A stretch of DNA of 64,000 bases from assembly GCA_027945135.1 (NCBI GenBank), contig CP116038.1:248001-312000 (forward strand). Reading direction: 5' to 3'. Both the position numbers and the translations under genes were made by a program. This DNA is from Candidatus Phytoplasma oryzae. Lineage in GTDB: Bacteria; Bacillota_I; Bacilli_A; Acholeplasmatales; Acholeplasmataceae. A model generated the notes under the pieces. It saw only the letters and a list, made by a program, of their open reading frames with translations, was not told the origin of the DNA and searched no databases. Shown here piece by piece: positions 17,334 to 26,643 of the stretch (its first letter is position 1; each line of letters begins with the position of its first letter).

Positions 17334-18683
17334 ATGATAAATAAAACAAAAATTATTTGTACTTTAGGCCCTTCTTCTTATGAAGAAAAAGTTTTAAAAG
17401 AAATGATAAAATCCGGTTTAAATATTGCTAGATTTAATTTTTCTCACGCTGATTATGAAAAAAGTATAAATGTAATAAAAATTATAAGATCTATAAATCA
17501 AGAATTAAAAAATAATGTAGCTTGTTTATTAGATACAAAAGGACCAGAAATAAGAACTCACGATTTTAATGGAGAAGTTATTATAGAAAAAGATTCATTA
17601 GTGCGAATCACTTCTAAAGAAATATTAGGAAATAAAAATATTTTTTCTGTTAATTATCCTTATTTTTGTGAAGAAATAAATGTTGGTGATGTTATTTATG
17701 TAGATGATGGTTTTTTAAGTTTAGAAGTTATTCAAAAAGAATTTAACAAAGAATTAATTACTAAAGCTAAGAACACTCATATAGTAAAATCTCGTAGAGG
17801 TATAAATGTACCAAATGTAAATTTAAATATGAAATTTATTTCAGAAAAAGATTATAAAGATATTGTTTTCGCTGTTGAATCAGATTATGATTATATTGCA
17901 GCTTCTTTTACTAGAAAAGCTCAAGATATATTAGAAATTAAAGATATTTTAAAAAAATACCCAAATAATAAAATAAAAGTTATTGCTAAAATTGAAAATC
18001 AATCAGGAATAGATAATATAGATGAAATCATAAAAGTTGCTGATGGAGTTATGGTAGCTAGAGGAGATTTAGGTATCGAGATAATAGATACAACAGTTCC
18101 TTTGAATCAAAGTATAATAATTCAAAAATGTTTAATACAAGGTAAACCTGTTATTGTTGCTACCCAAATGTTAGAATCTATGCAAAAAAATATAAAACCT
18201 ACTAAAGCTGAAATTTCCGATGTTTTTAATGCTGTAAAAGAAGGAGCTAGCGCTACTATGTTATCAGGAGAATCTGCCTCAGGAATATATCCAATTAACG
18301 CTACTCAATATATGAATAATATTAATAGTCAATCCGAAAAAATATTAAATTATGATAGTTTATCAAAAATTTATAAACCTAAAAGTTTAAGAGAATCGTT
18401 TTTGTTTAATATAGTTCAAATGGCTTTAAAATTACCCATTTGTGCTATAGTTCTTTATGATTTTGATGATGCATATAATATTTCTAAATTTCATCCTTCT
18501 GTTATAGTTCTATCTATAGTGTCAAATTTGAAAGAAGCGAGATTATTATCTTTAAATTTTAGCATTATAGCTGTTTTAAATGAACAAGAATTAAATGATA
18601 AAATTAAAATTTTACGTAAAAATAATAATATAAAAGGAGATTTTATTTTTGTAAAAGAAAATCAAATAAATATTGTTAAATAA
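17334..18683 (+). CDS. pyk: Pyruvate kinase
   Basis: Converts phosphoenolpyruvate and ADP to pyruvate and ATP, the last step of glycolysis. Motifs: TKIICTLGPSS at the N-terminus, the active-site IARFNFSH, the B-domain segment, the signature IKVIAKIENQSG (about 221-232) with the catalytic Lys, and MVARGDLGIEI and GKPVIVATQML. The C-terminal domain is short (449 residues in all), with no extra PEP-utiliser domain as found in Bacillus. ATG 17334 gives the exact family N-terminus; the SD-like AAAGGGG (about 17310) is unusually far upstream. Pyruvate can also come from malic enzyme (46,406-47,599). Confidence 0.95.
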   Translation: MINKTKIICTLGPSSYEEKVLKEMIKSGLNIARFNFSHADYEKSINVIKIIRSINQELKNNVACLLDTKGPEIRTHDFNGEVIIEKDSLVRITSKEILGNKNIFSVNYPYFCEEINVGDVIYVDDGFLSLEVIQKEFNKELITKAKNTHIVKSRRGINVPNVNLNMKFISEKDYKDIVFAVESDYDYIAASFTRKAQDILEIKDILKKYPNNKIKVIAKIENQSGIDNIDEIIKVADGVMVARGDLGIEIIDTTVPLNQSIIIQKCLIQGKPVIVATQMLESMQKNIKPTKAEISDVFNAVKEGASATMLSGESASGIYPINATQYMNNINSQSEKILNYDSLSKIYKPKSLRESFLFNIVQMALKLPICAIVLYDFDDAYNISKFHPSVIVLSIVSNLKEARLLSLNFSIIAVLNEQELNDKIKILRKNNNIKGDFIFVKENQINIVK

Positions 18684-18796
18684 CATTTTTTATTATTAAT
18701 TTTAATTTTTATGAAAATTAAAATTAATATTACATTTTATTTACAATTAATTTTTTCATTTTTATATTGAATTAAAAAATATATTTAATTAGAAAA

Positions 18797-18868
18797 ATTT
18801 TTATATTTAATTACAATAAAATTTTTATATTTAATTACAATAAAATTTTTATATTTAATTACAATAAA
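18797..18868. repeat. 24-bp tandem repeat, three perfect copies
   Basis: Unit ATTTTTATATTTAATTACAA followed by TAAA, at 18797-18820, 18821-18844 and 18845-18868, all identical. It lies in the 324-bp gap between pyk and the symporter gene, which otherwise shows only an inverted repeat of the AATTAAAATT type near 18695-18725 that may be the pyk terminator. Confidence 0.85.
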
Positions 18869-19007
18869 AATTTAATCACAAAAAAATAAGATATAATTAC
18901 AAAAAAATAATAAAAATAATATAATTATAATTAGTTTATTATAATTAAATATATTTAAAGATAAAAATACTAAAGATGTTAAGGGAGAAAATATTTTAGA
19001 TACAATT

Positions 19008-20438
19008 ATGATTAATATTAAAAAAGATAAAATAATTAATATTTTTAAAAAAATAAAAATTTTTGGTTTTAATTTATGGATATTCATTTTTTTTATGATT
19101 ACAGGAATTTTTAATATTTTTTATATAAATAAAAATACCGGAAATAATGAATTAATAAAAAAGTTATGGCATCCATTAATAACTCCTTTATTTATTATGA
19201 TGATCTTGGGTATCGTTTTAAACTTTATTGGTAAAAATACTCCTATATTAAATAAATTTGGGTTGGGTTTTTTGTTATGTATTTTAGTTCCTTCTTTTTT
19301 AGTTTATAAAGGTTTTATAGGTAAAGAGATAGCTTATTCTTTTGACAAACTTTTTTTTAATAAACCTTCTGTACAAGGAACAGACGGAATAGGAATTAAC
19401 TTTTCACAATTTTTTATTACAATTGTAATATCTGGTAGTATTTTAAGTGTAGATAGAGATTTATTAAAAAGATCTATTTTGAAATTTATTCCTTTGACTT
19501 TACTTTCTGTTTTTTTATCTATTATAATAACAGGTTTTTTAGGCCATTTGTTATCTTATCAATGTCCTGATATATTTAAAGACAAATCGAAAGGTTCTTT
19601 CTTTGATTCTATATTTTTTGTTTTAGTTCCATTAACTAATGGAGGAACTAATTTAGGCATTAATGGTTTTGCTAATGGTATTTATTATGATTTTTTTCAA
19701 AAAAATCCTTCTTTAATAAGAACAGCTATACTTGCTCCTTTAGTTTTAGCTAGAGTTTTAAGTATATTTTTCGCTGGTGTTTTATTTTTTTTATTTGATA
19801 AAACTAAGTTTAGCGGAAAAGGAAGTTTAGAAAAAAAAGAAAATAAATCGTACAATATTAATAAAAATATGAATAAAATAATTCCAGATTATCAAAAAAT
19901 TGGTATGGGTTTGTTAATAATCTTTTCATTTTATTCTATCGGAAATATGATAAACACCTTTATATCTAATAAATTTTCTATTAAATTAGATGCTATGGTA
20001 TATGTTATATTTTTGCTATTGATTGTTAAAATTTTTCATTTAATATCTGACAAAAATCAAAATTGTGCTGTTCAAAGCGGACAATTTATGATAACTAACT
20101 TTACTGCTCCTGTTTTAGCTGGTTTAGGATTAACAACTAATTTTAGCGAATTAATAAAATGTATTACTAACAAAAATATTTTATTAATGGTATTTTTTTC
20201 ATTATCATTAGTTATTGTCATAACTTTTTTATTATCTAATATTTTTGGTTTTTTTCCTTTAGAATCTGCTTTGACAGCTGGTATATGTTCTCATAGTATC
20301 GGAGGAACAGGAAATATTGGAGTTATGGCTATTAGTAATAGAAATAACTTATTACCTTTTGCTATGATTGCTACTAGAGTAGTCGGTCCTATTGTATTTT
20401 CTTTAGCTTCGATAATTTTTGGTTATGTTTATAAATAA
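19008..20438 (+). CDS. citS: 2-Hydroxycarboxylate:cation symporter (malate/citrate; CitS family)
   Basis: Imports malate or citrate with Na+ or H+ (2HCT family: CitS, MleP, CimH). About 11-13 hydrophobic segments in 476 residues. The two conserved re-entrant loop motifs are visible: GGTNLGINGFANGIY (about 204-218) and GGTGNIGVMAISNR (about 433-446), followed by MIATRVVG with the Arg that contacts the substrate carboxylate in CitS. Phytoplasmas live in malate-rich phloem sap; with malic enzyme and acetate kinase in this window it gives a short energy pathway. GGGAG at about 18983 is 20 nt before ATG 19008, wider than usual. Substrate preference cannot be read from the sequence. Confidence 0.92.
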   Translation: MINIKKDKIINIFKKIKIFGFNLWIFIFFMITGIFNIFYINKNTGNNELIKKLWHPLITPLFIMMILGIVLNFIGKNTPILNKFGLGFLLCILVPSFLVYKGFIGKEIAYSFDKLFFNKPSVQGTDGIGINFSQFFITIVISGSILSVDRDLLKRSILKFIPLTLLSVFLSIIITGFLGHLLSYQCPDIFKDKSKGSFFDSIFFVLVPLTNGGTNLGINGFANGIYYDFFQKNPSLIRTAILAPLVLARVLSIFFAGVLFFLFDKTKFSGKGSLEKKENKSYNINKNMNKIIPDYQKIGMGLLIIFSFYSIGNMINTFISNKFSIKLDAMVYVIFLLLIVKIFHLISDKNQNCAVQSGQFMITNFTAPVLAGLGLTTNFSELIKCITNKNILLMVFFSLSLVIVITFLLSNIFGFFPLESALTAGICSHSIGGTGNIGVMAISNRNNLLPFAMIATRVVGPIVFSLASIIFGYVYK

Positions 20439-20448
20439 TAAAAGATAA

Positions 20449-20508
20449 TAATAAATAGGCAAAATAAAAAAATGATAATTTCAGATATTTATTTTAGCCT
20501 ATTTATTA
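20449..20508 (+). terminator. Terminator after the symporter gene
   Basis: Long hairpin: left arm about 20449-20468 (AATAAATAGGCAAAATAAA) pairs with right arm about 20488-20508 with one bulged A, then a T-rich tract. It directly follows the stop at 20438. Confidence 0.75.
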
Positions 20509-20553
20509 TTTATTTTATTTTAAAAAAATGAAAATTTATTTTTTTGATAAAAA

Positions 20554-20627
20554 GCCCTTATAGTTTAATGATAAAACATATCGATGGTAATGATAAAATA
20601 CAAGTTTGATTCTTGTTAAGGGCACCA
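20554..20627 (+). tRNA. tRNA-Thr (GGT), CCA encoded
   Basis: Cloverleaf: acceptor GCCCTTA / TAAGGGC, D-stem GTTT/AAAC, anticodon stem TATCG/TGATA with loop ATGGTAA (anticodon GGT), T-stem ACAAG/CTTGT, discriminator A and encoded CCA. G1-C72, C2-G71 and G35-T36 agree with Thr identity. Odd: the D-loop is only 7 nt (AATGATA) with G18-A19 instead of GG, and the T-loop has T56 instead of C56, so the 19-56 tertiary pair is A-U rather than G-C. Confidence 0.88.
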
Positions 20628-20729
20628 TTTTTTTATTTTTTTAAAAATTTTAAAATTTATTAAATTAATTTGATTAAAATATTATAAAATAATTAAGTAA
20701 ATGTTTTATTAAATGAAAAAATCATCGTC

Positions 20730-20804
20730 GTGGGCGTCATATAATGGTTATTATATATGCTTGCCAAGCATAAAATGGGGGTTCGATTCCCCTCGCCCAC
20801 TCCA
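20730..20804 (+). tRNA. tRNA-Gly (GCC), CCA encoded
   Basis: Acceptor GTGGGCG / CGCCCAC, anticodon stem TATGC/GCATA with loop TTGCCAA (anticodon GCC), T-arm GGGGG-TTCGATT-CCCCT, discriminator T and CCA. It is 102 bp after tRNA-Thr and probably in the same transcript. Confidence 0.95.
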
Positions 20805-20814
20805 AAAAAAAAAA

Positions 20815-20841
20815 ACTTCTTTTAATATAAAAAAAAGAAGT
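20815..20841 (+). terminator. Terminator after tRNA-Gly
   Basis: 9-bp stem ACTTCTTTT (20815-20823) with AAAAGAAGT (20833-20841), 9-nt loop, followed by GATATTTTAATTTTTT. Confidence 0.7.
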
Positions 20842-20885
20842 GATATTTTAATTTTTTATTATTTATATTTTTTATTATTTATTTT

Positions 20886-20944
20886 AATGAAAAAAAATTA
20901 TAAAAATTTGTATAAAGTATAAATTTTTATAATTTTTTTTCATT
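20886..20944. terminator. Perfect 24-bp hairpin between tRNA-Gly and rpsO
   Basis: Arms 20886-20909 and 20921-20944 are fully complementary around an 11-nt loop. Each arm contains an 8-nt A or T run, so the hairpin can terminate transcripts from either side; the minus-strand S15 gene ends 108 bp to the right. Confidence 0.6.
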
Positions 20945-21051
20945 AAAAATAACTTAATTTAAATGAATTATTAATTATTATATAATATTGAATTAATATA
21001 TAATATTAAATTAATAGTGAATTATATTAAAATTTTAAAATATAAAATAGT

Positions 21052-21291
21052 TTATTTTTTGTTTATTTTTTTTAAGTAATATTGATTTAAAGCATTTCTT
21101 TTTTTATTTTTAGTTAATAAACCTCTTTTAGAATGAAAATCAGATGGATGTTCTTTTAAATGTTTATTTAATTTTTCTATTTCGTAAGATAATAAATCTA
21201 TTTGTACTGAACAACAACCTGTATTTTTTAATTCCGGATCATATTTACTAATAATTTTTTGTTTTTTTTCTTTTACTAAATTCATAACCAA
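21052..21291 (-). CDS. rpsO: Ribosomal protein S15
   Basis: Small-subunit protein that binds the central domain of 16S rRNA. Family landmarks: KEKKQKIISKY at the N-terminus, TGCCSVQIDLLSYEIEKLNKHLKEH (normally TGSPEVQI..L..RI..LT.HLK.H) and HSKRGLL. The C-terminal helix is about ten residues shorter than in E. coli (89 residues there) and ends in KKINKK. Two starts are possible: TTG at 21289-21291, which has AAAGGAG 10 nt upstream, and ATG at 21283-21285, which has a 16-nt spacing; I keep the TTG for spacing, giving 79 residues, but the ATG (77 residues) is a close alternative. Confidence 0.9.
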   Translation of the reverse strand: MVMNLVKEKKQKIISKYDPELKNTGCCSVQIDLLSYEIEKLNKHLKEHPSDFHSKRGLLTKNKKRNALNQYYLKKINKK

Positions 21292-21379
21292 TTTATAAAA
21301 TCTCCTTTTATTTAATTGAAAAAATATTTTAATTTTATTTTTTGATTTTATCTTAATAAAATCTTTTTTTATTTATGAA

Positions 21380-21724
21380 TTAAAATTTCAAAAATTGTTC
21401 TATATCTATAATAAATATAGTAGCTCCTCCTATGGTGACTTCAGAAGGCAATGAATAATAAGCATTAAATTCGTTCAAAATATGATTAGGAATTAATTGA
21501 CTTTTAGTTTTAGAATATTTTTTAATTATATTTAATGTATGTTCTACTTTATTTTCATTTAAACCAATTAAAAAAGTCGTATTGTTTTCTTGCAAAAAAC
21601 CTCCTTTAGTTGTTAATCTAGTATTAAAAATGCTTTCTTGATTTAAATTTTTTTGTACTTGATTTGCATCTTCATCGGAAACAATAGCTAAAATTAATTT
21701 TGTTTTATCATTCATAATATTCAT
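21380..21724 (-). CDS. darA: c-di-AMP receptor DarA/PstA (PII-like)
   Basis: A 114-residue PII-like protein of the DarA/PstA (YaaQ) family, trimeric and known in Firmicutes to bind cyclic di-AMP. Conserved blocks: LILAIVSDEDANQVQ, TKGGFLQENNTTFLIGL (the ligand-binding GGFL...NTT) and SEVTIGGATIFIID at the C-terminal end. ATG codons at 21722-21724 and 21713-21715 are both possible; the latter gives MNDKTKLI, closer to family starts. Its cellular target is unknown even in Firmicutes. The cyclase that makes the ligand (CdaA) is at 63,039-63,803. It is divergent from secA across about 370 bp. Confidence 0.9.
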   Translation of the reverse strand: MNIMNDKTKLILAIVSDEDANQVQKNLNQESIFNTRLTTKGGFLQENNTTFLIGLNENKVEHTLNIIKKYSKTKSQLIPNHILNEFNAYYSLPSEVTIGGATIFIIDIEQFLKF

Positions 21725-21961
21725 ATTATATATTATTTATATAAATATATTTACCAAAATATATTTGGAAGATGATAAAATTAAAATAAAATTAATTATT
21801 AATCAAAATAATTTAAAATATTTTTTATTCAGAAGATTTTTTTTATTTTACTAAATTATAATAATTTGTTTTATAATTAATTTAATTAAATAACTTTCTT
21901 TTTTAGAAATTACGAAATACTGAAAATACTTATCAAAATAAACAAAGTATGTTTATTAATA

Positions 21962-21970
21962 TGTTATAAT
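21962..21970 (+). promoter_or_regulatory. Extended -10 promoter for secA
   Basis: TGTTATAAT at 21962-21970 is a perfect extended -10 (TGnTATAAT). No TTGACA-like -35 is present at 17 nt. It lies about 127 nt upstream of the secA start. Confidence 0.5.
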
Positions 21971-22096
21971 AATTAAAAAAGTATTTTAAAATGAATTTGA
22001 TAGTCTTATAAGTATAATTTTAATATAAAATATATGTTTAATTAAGTTGAATATTATTTTTTTTAATAAAAAAATTTGCAAGAAAGGCAAAAAATA

Positions 22097-24622
22097 ATGA
22101 AATTAAATTTTTGGCAAAAAATATTTAATTTTTTTAAAAAAATATTTCTTTTTTTCAAAATTTTTTTTAATTCTTCTCGAATCTATTTAAATAAAATAAA
22201 AAAAAAAGCAGATCAAATAAATAAGTTGAGTAATGAATATAAAAAAATGAAAAATGAACAATTCCCTCAACAAACTGAAAAATTAAAAAAACTTTTTCAA
22301 GAAGGTTATAGTTTAGATTTTTTATTAGTTGAAGCTTTTGCTTTAGCTAAAGAAGCATCCAGAAGAGTAACTGGTTTAGATCCTTATTATGTACAAATTT
22401 TAGGTGCTATTGTTTTACATCAAGGTCATATTGCAGAAATGAAAACAGGCGAAGGTAAGACTTTAACTTCTGTTATGCCAGCTTATTTAAATGCTTTAAG
22501 CGGTAAAAGTGTTCATATTGTTACTGTAAATGAATATTTAGCTCAACGAGAAGCTAGAGGATCTATAGGAGAAATTTTTAGTTTTTTAGGACTTACAGTA
22601 GGTTTAAATATTAAAAATTGTAGTATAGAAGAAAAAAAAAAAGCTTATAATTGTGATATTCTTTATACTACTAATAGCGAAATAGGATTTGATTATCTAA
22701 GAGATAATATAGAAAATCAAGAATGCAATTTATTAATGAAAAGAAACTATGATTACGTTATTATTGATGAAGTAGACTCTGTTTTAATAGATGAAGCAAG
22801 AACTCCTTTAATAATTTCTAGTTATGCTAAAAAAGAAAAAAATTTTTATTCAGATGCAAATCGTTTCGCTAAAATTTTAAAAAAAAATCATTATATTATT
22901 GATTTAGAAACTAATACTATTGAATTAACAGAAGAAGGAATTAAAAAAGGAGAAAATTTTTTTAAAATACCAAATTTATATGATAGTAAAAATATTATTT
23001 TGTTGCATTGTATCAAAAATGCTTTAAAAGCACATTTTATTATGGCAAAAAACAAAGATTATTTAGTTTCTAATAATAGCATAAATATTATAGATCAATT
23101 TACGGGAAGAATTTTAGATGGAAGGCAATTTAGTGATGGTTTACATCAGGCTTTAGAAGCTAAAGAAGGATGTATTATTAAAGAAGAAACTGAAACAGCT
23201 GCTACTATCACCTATCAAAATTTTTTTCGAATTTATAAAAAAATTTCAGGTATGACAGGAACAGCTAAAACAGAAGAAAAAGAATTTCAAGATATATATA
23301 AAATGAAAGTTATTGAAATTCCTACTAATAAAAAAATGATAAGAAAAGACGAACCAGATTTTATTTTTGCTACTCTTAAGGAAAAATGGGATGCTTTAAT
23401 TCAAGAAATAGAAGAAAGAAATGAAAAAGGACAACCTATTTTAATTGGTACTATTACTGTTGAAGTATCAGAACAGATATCTAAAATTTTAAAAAGAAAA
23501 AAAATATCTCACGAAGTATTGAATGCTAAAAATCATTATAAAGAAGCAGAAATAATTGCAAAAGCAGGACAAAAAGGTTCTATAACTATAGCTACTAATA
23601 TGGCGGGACGCGGTACAGATATTAAATTAGGTTCAGGAATTACAGAATTAGGAGGTTTAGCTGTTTTAGGCACAGAAAGACATGAATCTAGAAGAATAGA
23701 CAACCAATTGAGAGGTAGAGCTGGTAGACAAGGAGATCCGGGTTTTTCACGTTTTTTTGTTTCAGGAGAAGACGAATTAGCTATAAGATTTGGTGGAAAT
23801 AAAATAAAAAAATTAATTTCTTTATTACAAAAATCTAAAGAAAAAAATGAAAATATTTCTTCTAGTTTTTTTACAAATTTTTTTACTAATTTACAAAAAA
23901 AAATTGAATCTGCTAATTTTGAACAAAGAAAACTAATTTTACAATTCGATTCTGTTTTGGGTTTGCAAAGGGAAATTATTTATAAACAAAGAAGTGAAAT
24001 TTTAAAATCTAGTAATATTTATAAATTAGCCTTTGATTTAATACAAAAAACATTATATAAAGAAATAGAATATTTTATAAATTATAGAATGCATAAAAAA
24101 AATAAAGAAAATTTAATAAAATTTATAGATTATTTAGAAAATTTATTTTTTCCTCCAAAAACATTTCTTTTAACTGAATTTGAAAAAATTAGTAAATTAA
24201 ATAAAAAATTATTTAAAGAAAAAATAAAAGAATTAATTAAAATTAAAATTAAAAATATTTTAGATGAACAAAAAAAAATAATTATTATTAAGGATGTTTC
24301 TGAAAATTATTATTATGATATTTTAAAAGATATTATGTTGAAAAATATTGACATTCATTTTAAACGTCACATTTTAGATATGAATATTTTACGTAAAAGT
24401 ATTAATTTTGTAAGTTATGGTCAACAAAATTCCTTAATTATTTATCAACGTGAAGGACAAAAATTTTTTAATAAAATGATTAAAAATATTTCTTTAGATA
24501 TAACAAATATTATTTTAAGACTTTCTTTATTAAATGATAAAATATCTAATAAATCATCCAATATTGAAAAGAAAAAAAAATTTTTTCCAAATTATATAAA
24601 TAATAAAAAAAATAATAAATAG
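22097..24622 (+). CDS. secA: Preprotein translocase ATPase SecA
   Basis: Motor of the Sec translocon; pushes secreted proteins through SecYEG and is therefore essential for effector export in phytoplasmas. Visible: [13 protein letters not shown] (Walker A), [31 protein letters not shown] (DEAD-like Walker B), [12 protein letters not shown] and the helicase motif [13 protein letters not shown]. The C-terminal zinc/SecB-binding tail is missing, as usual in Mollicutes. I choose ATG 22097 because AAAGG (22083-22087) is 9 nt upstream; the frame is open from TTG 22076 but that would place the SD inside the gene. 841 residues. Confidence 0.96.
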   Translation: MKLNFWQKIFNFFKKIFLFFKIFFNSSRIYLNKIKKKADQINKLSNEYKKMKNEQFPQQTEKLKKLFQEGYSLDFLLVEAFALAKEASRRVTGLDPYYVQILGAIVLHQGHIAEMKTGEGKTLTSVMPAYLNALSGKSVHIVTVNEYLAQREARGSIGEIFSFLGLTVGLNIKNCSIEEKKKAYNCDILYTTNSEIGFDYLRDNIENQECNLLMKRNYDYVIIDEVDSVLIDEARTPLIISSYAKKEKNFYSDANRFAKILKKNHYIIDLETNTIELTEEGIKKGENFFKIPNLYDSKNIILLHCIKNALKAHFIMAKNKDYLVSNNSINIIDQFTGRILDGRQFSDGLHQALEAKEGCIIKEETETAATITYQNFFRIYKKISGMTGTAKTEEKEFQDIYKMKVIEIPTNKKMIRKDEPDFIFATLKEKWDALIQEIEERNEKGQPILIGTITVEVSEQISKILKRKKISHEVLNAKNHYKEAEIIAKAGQKGSITIATNMAGRGTDIKLGSGITELGGLAVLGTERHESRRIDNQLRGRAGRQGDPGFSRFFVSGEDELAIRFGGNKIKKLISLLQKSKEKNENISSSFFTNFFTNLQKKIESANFEQRKLILQFDSVLGLQREIIYKQRSEILKSSNIYKLAFDLIQKTLYKEIEYFINYRMHKKNKENLIKFIDYLENLFFPPKTFLLTEFEKISKLNKKLFKEKIKELIKIKIKNILDEQKKIIIIKDVSENYYYDILKDIMLKNIDIHFKRHILDMNILRKSINFVSYGQQNSLIIYQREGQKFFNKMIKNISLDITNIILRLSLLNDKISNKSSNIEKKKKFFPNYINNKKNNK

Positions 24623-24690
24623 AAAAAAACTTTGGGACTAAAAAGTCTTTTTTATTTTTTTTAACAAAAAAGAGGTTTGAATTTGAAATT

Positions 24691-25803
24691 ATGGAAAGTT
24701 ATGAAATTGATAAAATTTTAGAAAAATTAAAAATAACTTTATCTGTTTTAGAAGAAAAAATAGATGTAAAACAAGAACAAAAAAAGATAGATGAATTAAA
24801 TAAATTAATTACAGATCCTTTTTTTTGGAAAAATAATCATAAATATATAAGTAAAATAACTCAAAAATTTTCTCAATTAAAAAATAGATTGAAAAAAATT
24901 ATTAATTTTAAAAAAAAATATAATGAAATAAAATTTTTTTTTAAAGAAATAAAATATCAAAATCAAGATTTTTTATATTTTATAGAAGAATTAAAAAAAT
25001 TCGAGGATGAAGTTAAAAAATTCGAGATAGAAATTATTTTAAATCAACCTTATGATGAGAATAATGCTATTTTAATTTTACATTCTGGCGCAGGAGGAAC
25101 AGAATCGCAAGATTGGTGTGAAATGTTATTTCGTATGTATCAAAAATACTCACAAAAAAAAAATTTTCAAGTTCAAATTATTCATAATCATATAGGGGAA
25201 GAAGCCGGATTAAAAAGTGTGAGTTTACTAATTCAAGGTTTATATGCTTATGGTTATTTAAAGGCCGAAAGAGGTATACATAGATTGGTAAGAATATCTC
25301 CTTTTGATTCTAATTCTCGAAGACATACTTCTTTTGTTTCATGTGAGGTTTTACCTGAAATAAATGAAGAAATTAAAATTAATATAAAAGATGAAGAATT
25401 AAGAATTGATGTTTTTAGAAGTAGTGGAGCCGGCGGACAACATGTAAATACTACTGATTCTGCAGTTAGAATAACTCATTTACCTACTAATATAGTTGTT
25501 AGTTGTCAAAACGAAAGAAGTCAAATTAAAAATAAAGAAAAAGCTTTACAAATTTTAAAAACTAAATTATTGCAATTAGCTTTAGAAGAAAAAAAAGAAA
25601 ATGAAAAAACCTTTAAGAAAGGACAAAAAGATATTAGTTGGGGTTCTCAGATAAGAAGTTATATTTTTCATCCTTATCAAATGGTAAAAGATCATAGAAC
25701 TAATTTTGAGGTTTCGCAGATCGATTTAATGATGAATGGTAATTTTTTAGATGATTTTATTAACTCTTTTTTAATAAAAGAAAATAAAAGAAATCTGGAG
25801 TAA
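24691..25803 (+). CDS. prfB: Peptide chain release factor 2
   Basis: Releases nascent chains at UAA and UGA. The SPF anticodon-like tripeptide is seen in [15 protein letters not shown] and the catalytic GGQ in [11 protein letters not shown]. The presence of RF2 and the use of TGG for Trp show that UGA is a stop here. In most bacteria prfB carries a programmed +1 frameshift near codon 25; here the corresponding position (EEKIDVKQ) is a continuous frame, so that autoregulation is lost. 68 bp after secA, with a weak hairpin between them (about 24625-24655), and AAAGAGG upstream of the start. Confidence 0.95.
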   Translation: MESYEIDKILEKLKITLSVLEEKIDVKQEQKKIDELNKLITDPFFWKNNHKYISKITQKFSQLKNRLKKIINFKKKYNEIKFFFKEIKYQNQDFLYFIEELKKFEDEVKKFEIEIILNQPYDENNAILILHSGAGGTESQDWCEMLFRMYQKYSQKKNFQVQIIHNHIGEEAGLKSVSLLIQGLYAYGYLKAERGIHRLVRISPFDSNSRRHTSFVSCEVLPEINEEIKINIKDEELRIDVFRSSGAGGQHVNTTDSAVRITHLPTNIVVSCQNERSQIKNKEKALQILKTKLLQLALEEKKENEKTFKKGQKDISWGSQIRSYIFHPYQMVKDHRTNFEVSQIDLMMNGNFLDDFINSFLIKENKRNLE

Positions 25804-25856
25804 AAAATAAAAATTCATTATTTTATATTTCCAATTAATTTTTTATTAAAATTAAA

Positions 25857-26588
25857 ATGATAAAAAAAAAAAAAATTAAAAAATGGTGTTTTCTTATTAT
25901 TAATGATTTTATTCTAGCTTTATGTATTTATTTATTTACTTCAGGAATTAAATTAAATACTGGCGGAATTGATGGTTTATCTATTTTAACATTACAATTA
26001 TTTCAATTATTAAATATTAAAATAGATCATGGTACCAAAGATATTATTTTTAATTTTTTTATGATTTTCTATAATATATTGTCTTTAATAATTGGTTATA
26101 AATTTTTTGGTAAAAAATTTTTATTTAAAACTTTTATTTTACTTTTAATTTTGCATATTAGTCTTTTTTGTCTGGTTTGGATTTTTGGAGAATCAGAAAA
26201 TAACTTATTATTAAAAATTATGTTTAATAATAAAAATTATTTAGTAAAAATGTTTTTTTATTCTATAATAAGTGGTTTTTTTATAGGATTAACTTTGAGT
26301 AATATAATTAAAATGGGTTATACTACCGGAGGAATGGATATTTTTCATAAAATTTTAAAAGATATATATAAAATGAATTTTAATATTATTCTTTTTATAA
26401 CAGATGGTTTAATAATATTTTTTTCTTCTTTTTTTCAAAGTATAATAACAAAATATAATAATAATTTTGATTATTCGATTTTTTTTAAAGATTTGATTAT
26501 TAGATTATTTTGTTCTTTTTTATCTATTTTAGTAATCGGTTATATTATGGAAAAAAACTTTTCTTATTTTCATAATAAAAAAAAATAA
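25857..26588 (+). CDS. YitT-family membrane protein
   Basis: 243 residues with about six hydrophobic helices. The repeated YitT motif is present: NTGGIDGLSIL near residues 34-44 and YTTGGMDIFHKI near 155-166. Homologues in Bacillus have an extra cytoplasmic DUF2179 domain; it is absent here. The function of the family is not established; transport has been suggested. It follows prfB by 53 bp on the same strand. Confidence 0.8.
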   Translation: MIKKKKIKKWCFLIINDFILALCIYLFTSGIKLNTGGIDGLSILTLQLFQLLNIKIDHGTKDIIFNFFMIFYNILSLIIGYKFFGKKFLFKTFILLLILHISLFCLVWIFGESENNLLLKIMFNNKNYLVKMFFYSIISGFFIGLTLSNIIKMGYTTGGMDIFHKILKDIYKMNFNIILFITDGLIIFFSSFFQSIITKYNNNFDYSIFFKDLIIRLFCSFLSILVIGYIMEKNFSYFHNKKK

Positions 26589-26643
26589 TTTTAATATTTA
26601 TTAATAATATTTCAATATAGAAAGGATATATAAATATTTTATT

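Noticed and set aside
18872-19087. Minus-strand hydrophobic ORF overlapping the citS start
   Set aside because: It lies opposite the citS N-terminal coding region and AT-rich leader; hydrophobicity is expected from T-rich antisense.
20713-20922. 69-codon plus-strand ORF over tRNA-Gly
   Set aside because: It reads straight through the tRNA-Gly gene and its terminator; the sequence is explained by the tRNA.
24622-24690. Strong terminator isolating secA from prfB
   Set aside because: The AAAAAACTTTGGGACT / AAAGTCTTTTTT pairing needs a bulge and is weak; cotranscription cannot be excluded.
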